Assembly (NCBI RefSeq): GCF_947507565.1
Contig: NC_089182.1
Span: 248,001-312,000 of the forward strand
Length of the DNA: 64,000 nt
Direction of reading: 5' to 3'
DNA from: Oscarella lobularis
Lineage: Eukaryota > Porifera > Homoscleromorpha > Homosclerophorida > Oscarellidae
Below the pieces are notes generated by a model. That model was not told the origin of the DNA. It made no database searches and was given only the letters and a program-made list of their open reading frames with translations. The position numbers and the translations under genes are program-made. Below are positions 21,801 to 33,800 of this stretch, piece by piece (positions within the stretch are counted from its first letter, which is position 1; each line of letters begins with the position of its first letter).

Positions 21801-24800
21801 TTTCTAAAAAGATATCTATTATTAGGAAAACGTGAAGCAGATTCGGCATTTGTTGACTGAAGGCGAGCGGCTTATTCAGGACGATCATCCCGTCCAGAGC
21901 CAATACGAGCAGTTGCGAAACGCCATGGAACAATTCGTTCGACGAACGACTCAGCACAAGGCGATGCTCGAAATCGCGCACACGTTTCACCAAGTCAAAG
22001 AAGACGTATGGAAGAAGAGAGAGAAAAAACACGAGATGATGTTTCTTTTCGTTTCTCTAGCTCTCCGTCCAGTTGAAACGGCTTCGAGACGACGTCACGG
22101 CGACTCGACTTCCCGAAGACGCGACCGAAGCGGCGTCGGAAAAACGCTCGCTCGAAGAACGCTGGCTAAAGATTTCCTCCTACATGGATCGGCTCTCGAC
22201 GCTCGCCGTCGACATCAAGCAGCACGGACGTCGTCAGAAGCAGAAAAATCCGGCGGCGTCGCTCGATCATCTCAAGTCGCAGTGTCAAGCTTGTGAACGA
22301 TTGGTGAAGGCGCGATTGGAGAGATTGGGTCGCTCGCTCGTCTCTTCGGAATTTCTCGCGGCGGCGCGCAAAGCGTGGACGGTGCTTAGGCGAAAGATGG
22401 ACGAGTATTTCAGCCAGTCGGCCCGCTTGGGCGAGAGTCATGCTGTCGTCAACGAACAGGAACGACAATTGATTCACTTCGAAGATGACATCATGGTATT
22501 GTTTTCCCCTCCGTCTGTAGAACACATGTTTTTTCCGTTCCTCTCGGCGAAAAATCTTGTTGGAAAGCCCCTAACCGCAGCTCGTGATTTTTTCAGGTTT
22601 TGCGACGACGAATGGGGGAGCTGATTGACGAAGGACGACGAAAGGCGCTGTCCGAACGATCGGCGGGATCGACGTCCGTCGTCGCCGGGCAAGTGGAGTC
22701 GATGGAAGAAGTCGAGCAGCAGTTGATCGCGCAGATCGCCGAACGAAGAGAACAACATCAACTCTATCTGCTCTTCCACTCTCACGCAGACGAGGTAAGT
22801 ATTAGTCCCTTAGGGAAAAGATTCCTCAGGAGGGTCACCCCCTATAGCATGCGAATTTCTCCTTCCATTGTTATAATGCGTGAGATGCCTCCGGCTTGAG
22901 CGCTGCTAGAAAGCGTACAAGAAAGCCTAGGTCATTTATTAGACGCTTATGCGGAATGGAAAAGCGGAATCCTTGCACCTATCTCGTCTCGCCCTGATCG
23001 CGAGGTGTCCCCCCCTCGGGGCGCGTAGGCAATTTCGCTTTCCATTGTTACGATCCCCGTCGACTTGACTCCGTTCTCATTCTCCCATCGTCATCGTTCA
23101 GGTTCGCAAGTTGTGCCGCGACGCGACGCTTCGTTTCAAAGAGGCGCACAATCGCGGTCTCAGCGCGACGAGTTCGTTGAACGACGTCGAAGCGGCGTCC
23201 GATCAGCTGCACGCCTTATTCGATCGCATGGACGCCGCCCAACGCGATCACCTAAAAACCCTCGACAGCCTAGTGTATCAAATCGACGACGACGACCCGA
23301 CGACGATCGTCGACGATCTGCGATCGCAGACCGCCGACGTCATGGATCGCTACAACGCAATCAGTTCCCAATTGGACGCGCGCGAACGCGAGCTGCGACG
23401 CAAGCGAAAGACGAGCAGCAGTTCCGGACGTTTTGTCATGGAATCGGAGGAGGATTCGTCCGACGCCGTTTTTGTGACGCGCGAACGGGCGACGTATCAC
23501 GAAGCGGGAGCGGTCGTTGCCGCGTCGAAGAAGCGAAAGAAATCCAGCGGACCGCCCAAATCGTTGATGTCGTCGCTCGTCGCCGCGTCGATCGGCGCTT
23601 TCGGATTGTCGGAGAGCGGCGACTCGAGCGCTTTCTACGACGACGATTCGCCGAATGAGATGCAGGATGAAATGCGACTGGCGGCGACGGCGGCGGTTCC
23701 GTCGCCGGCGCTCAAGCGACCGTCGGCGGCGGCGGCGATGCTCAAACGACGTCTCTCCGGAACGTTGGAAGTGGAAGCGGACGACGTCGCCGTCGTCGTG
23801 AGCACGCCGGAAGACGTTGAGACGATGCTCGGCGTTTCGGCGTCGAAAGAGGACGATGACGACGAAGAGGAGGAGACGGACGCCGGCGAGGATGCGAAGG
23901 AGATGCGCAAGGCGATGAAGAAAATTGAGTACGATGAATTGTCGCGCGTCGTTGAATATTTTGCATATTTTTGCCTTAGCTACGTTTTGGGTGAATTGAT
24001 TAAGACGGAAGTGGATTACGTCACCAAGCTGAGAACGGTTGTCAAGGTAAAAAATATGCCAAGGATATGGGATGGTCAGGGGTTGCTATTTTCTTCGTGT
24101 TTCTTAGGGATTCTTGCCCAGAATGGACGGGCATCGCGTGCCAACGATACTGGAGAACAAAAAAGATCAGATATTTGCCAATATTGAAGAGATCTATAAC
24201 TTTCACAAGTACTCGTTCCGTTATTTTTGCTGGTGGCGATCTAAAGATATCCTTTCTCTCTCTCTCAGAGTCTTCGTCAAGGATTTGGAACAGTATCAAC
24301 ACCAGCCTCAACAAGCGTGCATGTGCTTCATTCGCGAGGAGAAAAACTTCTGGATCTATTTCCCCTACTGCAAGAACAAATCGCAATCCCAGAAAGTTCT
24401 CGACGAGTACGGCGGCAATTTCTTCGACGTACGTGCTGCGACTTAGAATCACCCCCGAAAATAATCGAAAAAAATTTTTTGATGTCTTAGGATATTCGAA
24501 AGGAACTCGGTCTTCCGCTTTCGCTTGGATCCTATCTCTTGGAGCCCGTCCAACGAATGATGCGCTATCAGATGCTCTTGAAAGAACTCGTCAAATACGC
24601 CGAACGAGCGCGATTGGATTGCGCCTCCGATCTTCAGGCAGCCGTCAATGCGATGCTGAGAGTGCCAAAGGCGGCAAACGATGCTCTACATCTCAATTTG
24701 CTCGAGGGATTCCGGGAGAAAATCGACGAACGAAAGCTTCTTTCTCAGGTCAGCGCGAAGAGGTATAAAACGAATAAATTTAATTTTTTCTTTCTCTCGT

Positions 24801-27800
24801 AGGAACCGTTTTTGGTGTGGCCGTCCAAGCCGGGCGACAAATTGAAGAAAAAGGGCCAAGAAATGCACGTCTTCCTTCACGAGGACATGGTCATCTTCTG
24901 TCGCCGGGAAGGCGACAGTAAGGTGGAGAAAAACGCCAAGGAAGCCCTGCGCTACGTATTCAAAAATCGTCTTTTGACGTCCGCCATGGGCTTGGTCGAG
25001 AATTATCGTCAGAGTCCCCACCACGCTCCCGACAAAATGAAATTCGCTCTCACCTTCGGTCAGAGCACGGTAAACACGCAGCAATTCGTTCTGCAGCCGG
25101 TCGGAAGCGATTCGAGAAAACCAGAAGAAGTGAAACGATTCTGGGTCGACGAAATCAGAGCCCTGCTACAGAGACAACTCGAGGCGGCGAGAGGTAAGAG
25201 AAATTGCGAAGGATTTTTTTAATCAATTTTATTCTAATCTCGCCTTAGCGTTGCAAATACAGAATTTGGGTGATAGGAAAAGGACGTTTCATCCTCTGAA
25301 AAAGAACGACGAAACGAAAAAGGAAGTCTCGCCTTTGGCTCGGCCCATGTCGAAGACGTTTTCTCTCTCGTCGCTGTCGGGATCTGAGAGCAGTGAAGCA
25401 ACTCGGTAAGGAAGGGAAAAAACGTATGTATTTGATTAAAAATTCACGTGGTGCGTTTTTAGAGATTTTGACATTCAGGCGCCGAGCGTCGAACAAATTC
25501 CCGAACACACGATGGCGGTAAAACCGTAGCGCATAAACCAAACCGTGCATCATACGTATCCCTTACTTCCCAGGGCCCAACCGACTACATCGCCGTTCGC
25601 GATTACGTCGCTCGCACCGAAAGCGAAGTCTCCGTCCAAGTCGGCCAACGAGTTGAAGTTATAGACGCGGAATCGCAACGCGGCTGGGCTCTAGTGTGCA
25701 CCGAGCCGACCGAGACGTCGGGCCAGATGGAAGGATACATCCCAATCGAATACATTCAACCGGAAAGCACGGCCTCATTCACTCAGCTACCTCCACGCAT
25801 TTCAACTCTATCCCAGTGGCCAGCATCTATGAAGAAGGTACTTCTAATTAAAACTCAATAACTAATTGATTTATTGACTATTGATTTATAAAGTCTTCTA
25901 CAATTGGATCAGTCTACAGTGGAAGAACTCATTCTGTTATGACTCGCCAATCGGCCGTCAGTTCCCTTCAAAGAGTCTCCAACGCCACGGCGTCGTCAAC
26001 GTCGACGGTCCGCGCGCCGTCGGCGGGGGTCCCATCAGTGGGACGAGCTTCCAACGCTTCTGCGTCGTCTTCGTCGTCGTCGTCGCGCGGTCTTCTCGAC
26101 GAGGAATGCGTTGTGCGTCAGGACTTTGTCGCCGAGGACGAGTCGATGGTGAGCGTCAAGAAAGGACAGATTGTCGTCGTTCTTGACGCGTCGGTCAAAG
26201 ACTGGCGATTGGTTCGCGTTCCGGAATCAGAGACGTCGGACGCGAAAGAGGGCTACATTCCGCTATCGTGTCTTTTAAAGCAGCAGGCGCCGCCGCCGCC
26301 GCCGCCGCCCATGACGCCGCCTGTTCCGGCGACGATCGAAGACGAAGAACCAGCGCCGCCTCCGCCCGTTCGAAGTCAATCGTCATCGTCATTGATGTCA
26401 AGAACGTCGTCACAGGCAGCAGACGTAAATTTAATACTAAATAGAAAAAATAGTATTAATCTTATATCTCAGCTTCCCGAGCTCGTTTTCGTCGCTCAGG
26501 CCGACTTCGAAGCGACGGACGAAAGCCACGTGGACTTGAAACTCGGTCAGCACGTCGAAGTCATTGACAAGACGTCGGTCGAAGGCTGGTGGATGGTGAG
26601 AACGTTGGAAGAGGATCTCAGCGAGGAAGGCTTCGTGCCGGCAAGACTGCTCGCTAAGCGGCTCATACGAGCTCAGCGCGAGTCGAGAACCGGAAGCGTA
26701 CGCACGTCGTCGTCGTCGTCAAGCGTGCGCACGTCGTCGAGAGCGAGCGGACGGGAGATTCACAACGAGACGGCGTTGGTTCAGCGAGTCGACGAATTGA
26801 CGTCGGTAGATGAGGACGTCGAGGAGGAGGAGGAGGAGGAGGAGGCGAGAGCTGGAGTACCGGCCGTCGTGCCGCCGCCGCCGCCGTTGCCTGATTATAT
26901 GAAGATGGAAACGAAAGAGGAGTCGGAGAAGAAAGTCGTGGAAAAGAAAGTTTTGACTGAGAAAGGTATCTCGTGCGATTCGTTTGTGTCTTTGCTTTGA
27001 AATATTCTCTCTTATTATAGATCAACTAAAGCTTTCGTTTCAAAGTGAACTGGCGAATGTTCTGAAAAGGCAACGGCATTGGGAATTAATTAAGATTAGA
27101 ATTTATTTGACGTTGCTTTATCGTTATTCAGAAAACTGAAGACCCCGAGCGTAGATCGATCGACGCTGTACAAGTCTCAGTTCTTACAATCTGATCCCGT
27201 ACACGAGGAAATAACAGAAGAACACATCGAAGAGGTTAGTGACATTCGCTTCTCTTTTTCTCGCTCATTGACCGTTCGTCGCAGCTTCCCGCCAACGGCA
27301 TTTACTACTACGCTTTCTCTTCGTATCGTCCGACCGACGACACGCAACTTCCTCTCTTTGAAGGCCAAAAACTCGAGATCATCGACTCGAAACTATCCGA
27401 TTGGTGGCTAGCGCGCATTCCCAATCCGGCGACGGGCCAAGCGATCGAAGGATGGGTACCAACGAATTATCTCCAGGACGTCGAATCATACGAGAGCGAG
27501 CACGGAGGTAAGAAAAACAGATAGATACAGTAAAAGAACGACGAATTTAGTTATTTTCCTGCAGTACCCCAGCCGGATCCAGAGCCGTCACCTACCAGGT
27601 AAATAGAAAAAAAAGATAGACAGGGCTCTCTTATCCTTTTTTTCTTGCAGTCCCCCGGCGGTGGTTGGAGAGGAGAAGCCGACTTCGGGTCTCTACCGAG
27701 CTATTGCGGATTTCTCTGCGCTTCACGAGGGCACCGTTCCTTTGATCTCCGGCGATCTTGTTCGAGTGATTGACAGGAAGGACGGCTGGTGGCTCGTCAG

Positions 27801-30800
27801 CTCCGTCTCCGAAGACGGCTCCGGTCCCGAGGGATGGGCGCCGGCGACTTATCTCGAACCGGAAGGCGGCGAAGACGAAGCGGACAGCGGCTTCGATTAC
27901 GCGAAAGAAGCGAGACTAGCAGGTGAAAGGGACTCCGCGCCGCGTCTTCGTCCTCCGTGCGAGATTCTTTTTTTTAGCCGATTTCTTGAAGAAAATCCTC
28001 GGCGGCGACAACTGGGACTTATCGGAAAGCGGAAGTTCTCTCGACGAAGACGAGGACGACGAAGAAGAGGAGGAAGACGACGACGACGAAGACGAGGAAT
28101 CGAAAACGACGACAATGGCGAGCACCAGCCGCAGCAACGGTGCCGTTAGCGTCGGCGTGGCGGATCCTCCTCGGCCGGAAACTCTACCGCCTGTCGTCAG
28201 CGGAGTCGTTCAGCCGACGTTTGTGTCGACGCACGGCGACATGATGTCGCCGGTGACGGCAATGGATCACGTTCAGGACGCGCTTCTCAAGCGGAGCTAC
28301 GTCATGGAGGAGTTGATTGACACGGAGAAGGAGTACGTCGAAAACATGGAGTACGCGATTCGAGTGAGTTTGAGAGTCACGTAGAATTGACGCGATCATA
28401 TTTTCGACGTGTTTAGCACTATTACAGTAAAATGGACGATGCCAATGTGCCGGCTATTTTGGTCGGCAAAAAGGACGTTCTCTTTGCCAACATGCCGGAA
28501 ATTTTGGAATTTCACAAGAAGTGAGACCATCTCATTATAAATAGAGAAATCGATGTATTTTCTTCGTCGCAGCACTTTTTGCAGCAACTTGGTAGCATGC
28601 GGCGACGATGCCCAGGCTATGGGAAGGTGTTTCGTTGACTACGTACGTTGTTCTTCTATTTCGTTTTGTACTACGACCTTTTCCCGCACAGGAGGAAAAA
28701 CTACAGGCGTTGTACGTGGCTTATTGCCAAAATAAGCCGAGAAGCGACGCCGTCCTGCAGGATCCGAGCAAATCGTTTTTTGACGTCAGTATACCCGGTA
28801 CGTTGACATGATGCGTCATAATTTAATTTTTTAGGACATTCAAAGCGAGCTGAAGGACAAGGCAAACATATCGGGCTATCTAATGAAACCAGTCTGGAGA
28901 ATCACAAAATATCAGCTTCTACTAAAGGCGAGTATATATAGTTATATAGTCGAAAGCGTTTAGAGCGCGTTTTTTCTTACGAAGGACTTGGTGAAATACA
29001 CAAAAAGAGCGAGTCAAGACGTAAGGGCACTCGAGGTTCGTTTGCAGCCATCCAACTCGAAGCATCGTTATAACGCCGCCGCTTTCTCTTCTAGACGGCG
29101 CTCGAAGAATGCCTCGAGATTCCGCGAAAGGCGAACAACGCTCTAGCGTTCGCAATGCTGGAATCACCGGCAAAATTCGACAAAAGCATCGTGGGCGATC
29201 TTCTATTGCAAGTACGACGAGAGAAGTCTGTTCTTTTTTTGCGTTGTCTAATCGACGCGCCTTGATATAGGACGCCTTTCTCGTTTCCAAGTCGCGAGGT
29301 GCCGAACGCCGGCAGGTCTTCCTCTTCGAACGGCTCCTCGTCTTCGCGAAAATCAAACGCGAGAGCGGCAGTCTATTGAACCCGACGAGCCACGAAAAAG
29401 TGACGTATCAGGAAAAAACTCGTCTCAACGTGAGTCGCTTCGAAACGCACGCGTCCTGTGAACGATTTTTTTTCTTGGAACAGATGGAACAAGTCATGCT
29501 AACCGTCAACGTCGATAACGATCCGTGCAAATTCATGTTATCTGCAGGTGGAAAGAGCAGTACGAAATATTTTCTAAAGGTAATTAATTAATCACGAAAC
29601 AGGGGAGGGGATAGAATAACGACGTTTTTTTCTTTAGGCGCAGAAACCAGCTATTCGCAACGCTTGGGTCGAAGAGATTCAAAATCTTCTAACCAGTCAA
29701 CTTCTCCGAATAAAATCATCCCGTCTCACTCGTCAAGCGAGTCCCTGCGACATGCGACTAGGCGAAAACTCGGACTCTGCGTCGTCGTCGACGACGACAA
29801 CAGCGTCGTCATTGATGGCGCCGGAAACGGCGCACAAATCGAAACGAGGAAAGAGTCTAAGTCGAAGCAGCATGAAAAACATTCAAATGAAAGAGAATCT
29901 TCGCTGGATCGGCGCCTTTGACGCCGTCGACGGCGGAGCCGGCTCGGCGGCGAAAGGCGGCAAGCGACCGTCGTTTCAGAAAGACAAGGAAGGCAGATCG
30001 AAGATCTCCATCGAATTAGTCAAATCCGACACGCGCACGCTCATAACCGTCGGCGAAACGTACGTCGTACGCGACGACGTAACGACGGACGAAATCCTCC
30101 TAACGGCGAACGAGCACGTTTCCGTTCTGAGCAGCGACGGCAAGGGAAATTATCTCGTCGAGTCGAAAGACGGCGAATCGGGCTGGATATCGGGTCAGTG
30201 CTTGCGCGACGAACGCGACGTCGTCGAAGCGACGCGCGACTCGCCCAAGCTCATCGGCGGCGGCGACGACGTCGTCGTTCGCTGCACGAAAGGTCAGACG
30301 GCGCATTTGCGTTTCGCGCTCGTCGCCAATCCGCCGGCGTCGGTGAAGTGGTATCGCGACAGCGTCGAATTGCCGTCGGACGACGGCGGCTCTCGTTATT
30401 TCTATCGCGCCAACGCCGTCGACGGCGAGGCCGTTCTCGACGTTCTGCGCGCCGTTCGCGACGACACGGGCACGTACAAGTGCGTCGCGACGAACGAACT
30501 CGGTTTGGATTCCGATACGATTTCGCTGGAAGTTCAAGACGCGCCCGATCCGCCGTCGCGCGTTTGGGCGACGAACGTTTTCGCCAAATCGGCGCAGGTG
30601 AATTGGATTGCGCCCGATCACGACGGCGGATCGCCCGTGCTTCATTACACGCTCGAGAAATTGGCCGTCGACGGAAGCGCCGCCGTCGTCGGTTGGGTCG
30701 AAGTGTCGTCGTGCTGTCGCGACGCGCAGAAAACCGTTTTTCAACTCGACGAAGGAACGGGATATCAGTTTCGCGTCTTTTCGATGAACGCGATCGGAAA

Positions 30801-33800
30801 GAGCGCGCCCAGTCGTCCGTCCGAAGTCGTGACGACGCGAAAGAAACACGGTTCCTTCGATCGAGGTCTCGCGCGCGCGAGTCCGCCTCATTTTTGAAAT
30901 ATTAGAAAAATTTTTTATTGTTTATAGATCGTAGCGGGAGTCCGTACAGAGGTCAGATCGTCGACATCAAAAACGAAGACGTCTCTAGGTACTACGAAGT
31001 GAAAGAGGAAATAGCCACGTAAACATACGCATCTAATCGCGCTTCCTATTGATTCTACTGGCATGTTTTTCTTCTTCCTCTCCTCCTTGTTCGTCTCAGC
31101 GGAAAATATGGTCCCATACTTCGATGCGTGCATCGACGCAGCGGTCTCTCGTGCGCGGCGAAAGTAATGAAATTTCGGCCCGGTCAGCTCGACATCGGAC
31201 GGCACGAAGTCGACATGCTGAACGGACTTCGTCATCCGAACATCGTCTATCTGAAAGACGCCTTCTTGACTCAACGCACTCTAACTATCGTCACGGAAAT
31301 GTGATAGATAACACAGACTCTTTTCTCTCCCCCCCCATCGGGTAATAATGGTCTGATGTAGGGCCGACGGCGGGACTCTGTTCGACAACATACCCGAGTT
31401 TGAGATCTTTACCGAGGCCGATGCAAGCCGCTACGTGAAGCAGATCGTATCGGCGTGCAGTTATCTACACGATTTCGGCTTGGTTCACTTGGATCTGAAG
31501 GTTTGCGAACGTCCTAGTGGGGGGGCTCCCACGGTGTTTCTTCAAATGATCGTCTCCTTTGAATAAATACATAATTAAGTATTGATTACCATTCTTTTTC
31601 TAGCCGGAGAATATTCTCTTGGAACGTCACGACTCCGACATTGTTAAGATCATCGACTTCAGCAAAGCCCAGCGACTCAAAGCCGACAAGGATATTCGAA
31701 TTGTGTACGGAAATCCCGAATTCGTCGGTACGAAAAATAAGAAATTTATTGAGTCTTCATAATCGTCCTCTTCAGCTCCAGAAGTTCTTAGCTGCGAGCC
31801 CGTCAGCGAGACAACGGACATGTGGAGCATCGGAGTTCTTACTTACGTGATGTAAGTGACGTGACGTCAGTCGCGTCGAGACAATTTCACTCGTCCTTTT
31901 TTATTTCTGCGAAGGCTGAGTGGAATTTCGCCCTTCCATACCAACGAATCGCAGTCGATCTACCTAAACATCGAAAGCGCGGCGTACACGTTCGCCTACG
32001 ACTGTTTCGATAAGATATCAACGGAAGCGAAGCAATTTATAAAGCAGCTTCTGATAGCCGATCGACGGTAAGCATCCCGACGTATATTTTGCACACTTAT
32101 CACTTTATTCCTTTATAGTTTTCGATTGAAAGTGGACGCCTGTCTCAATTCGGCGTGGCTTCAGTCCAGAGCGCCGAGAACTCGTCTCGACACGAAGGAA
32201 CTTCGAAATTTCGTATCGCGTCGTCGCGAGCAGGTGGAGAGAGCGTGGGGATTTGCACTTGCAGTACGCTTTGAATTTTGACTTTTTCTAGGCTGTTCCC
32301 TCGACGCCACGAACGAGAATCGGCTTCGAGTCATCGCAGAGACGAGCCAGCTACGAAGACGAAAGTAAGAGAGGGAAACATCAATATTTTAACAAATAAT
32401 CCCTCTCTTCAGCGCCGCCCGGCTTCTCCGTTCTCCTTCAAAACGTTCGCGTTCCCATCGGTCGTACGGCGTCGTTCACCGTCTCCGTATTCGGCTATCC
32501 GGAACCGATCGTCCGATGGTACAAAAACGACGAACCGATCGCCGCCAACTCCGACGATTCGCGCGCGAAAATCCGCTCCGGCGGCGATCTCTACTCCTTC
32601 GTTATCGTCAACGTCGAACGACGCGACGCCGGCACGTATTCGTGTTCGGCGTCGAATAGCTTCGGTTCGTCGACGACATCGGCGAAATTGCAGATCGACG
32701 ACAATCCGGCGGCTCCCTATCGTCCGTCGGCGAATCAATTAGAAGCGACGTCGGCGCTGGTTTGCTGGGAGGCGCCGACTTCCGAACCGACGAATGTCGT
32801 CGAGTCGTACGTCGTCGAACGTCGTCGTGCCGATCACGATACGTGGGAAGTGGCGGCGTCCGGCGTGACGAGTTGTTCGTACATTGCCGACGGTCTTCTG
32901 CCCGGACACGGTTATCAGTTTCGCGTCGTTGCCGTCAGTCGGACGGGGCGGAGTCAGCCGAGCGAGTGTACGGGAGTCGTGACGCTCGAGGAGCAGAGTA
33001 AGGAGAAGAAAGAAGACGGGGTTCGTCATTTGGAGGGGAATTTTTTTCGTTGTGTAGCTGGCGAGGCTGCGGCGGAAATTCAACTGCGGAACGGAAATCC
33101 GGACGACGCTTACGATATACTTGAAGAAATAGGACGGTTAGTGAATTCAAATCAATTATTTCTATTCAATTAAGACTTTTAATTTTTTTCTTTAGAGGTC
33201 GCTACGGTGTCGTCATGAAGTGCCGAGAGAAGAGCACGGATTGGGTATACGCGGCCAAATTTATTCCCATGGATCGGAAGCGGTCCGAGGACGCCTGGCG
33301 CGAGTTGGAAGTGATGCAGATGGCGTGCCATCCGCGATTGGCGAGTCTCCACGAAGCGTTCGATTCCTCGTCTCATCTCGTTCTCATCAGCGAATAGTGA
33401 GATAAATAATAGATAAAGAAGAAATAGACGATAATTTTTTTTCCTAGCGTGGAAGGTGGTCGCCTTTTCGATCACTTGGCCGGCTTGGAGACGTGCACGG
33501 AAGACGACGTGATGAGCTACATGCGACAAGTTCTCGAAGGCTTGGACTATCTCCACCAGAGAAACATCGTCTATCTAAACTTATTGGTACATTTTCGCGA
33601 AAACACCGATCGTCGACTTTGAATATTTTTTGTTGTAGCCTGAGACTATCCTACTGGGCGGAAGCCGCAAGGAAATCAAGCTCATCGACTTTGGACGGGC
33701 GAAGGTTTTAACCGGATGGAGTGTAGTGAACAAGACGGCTGCAAGCATGGATTTCATGGGTAAACAGCTCCAAATCGTCTCCTAGATCATTCTCATTGTT

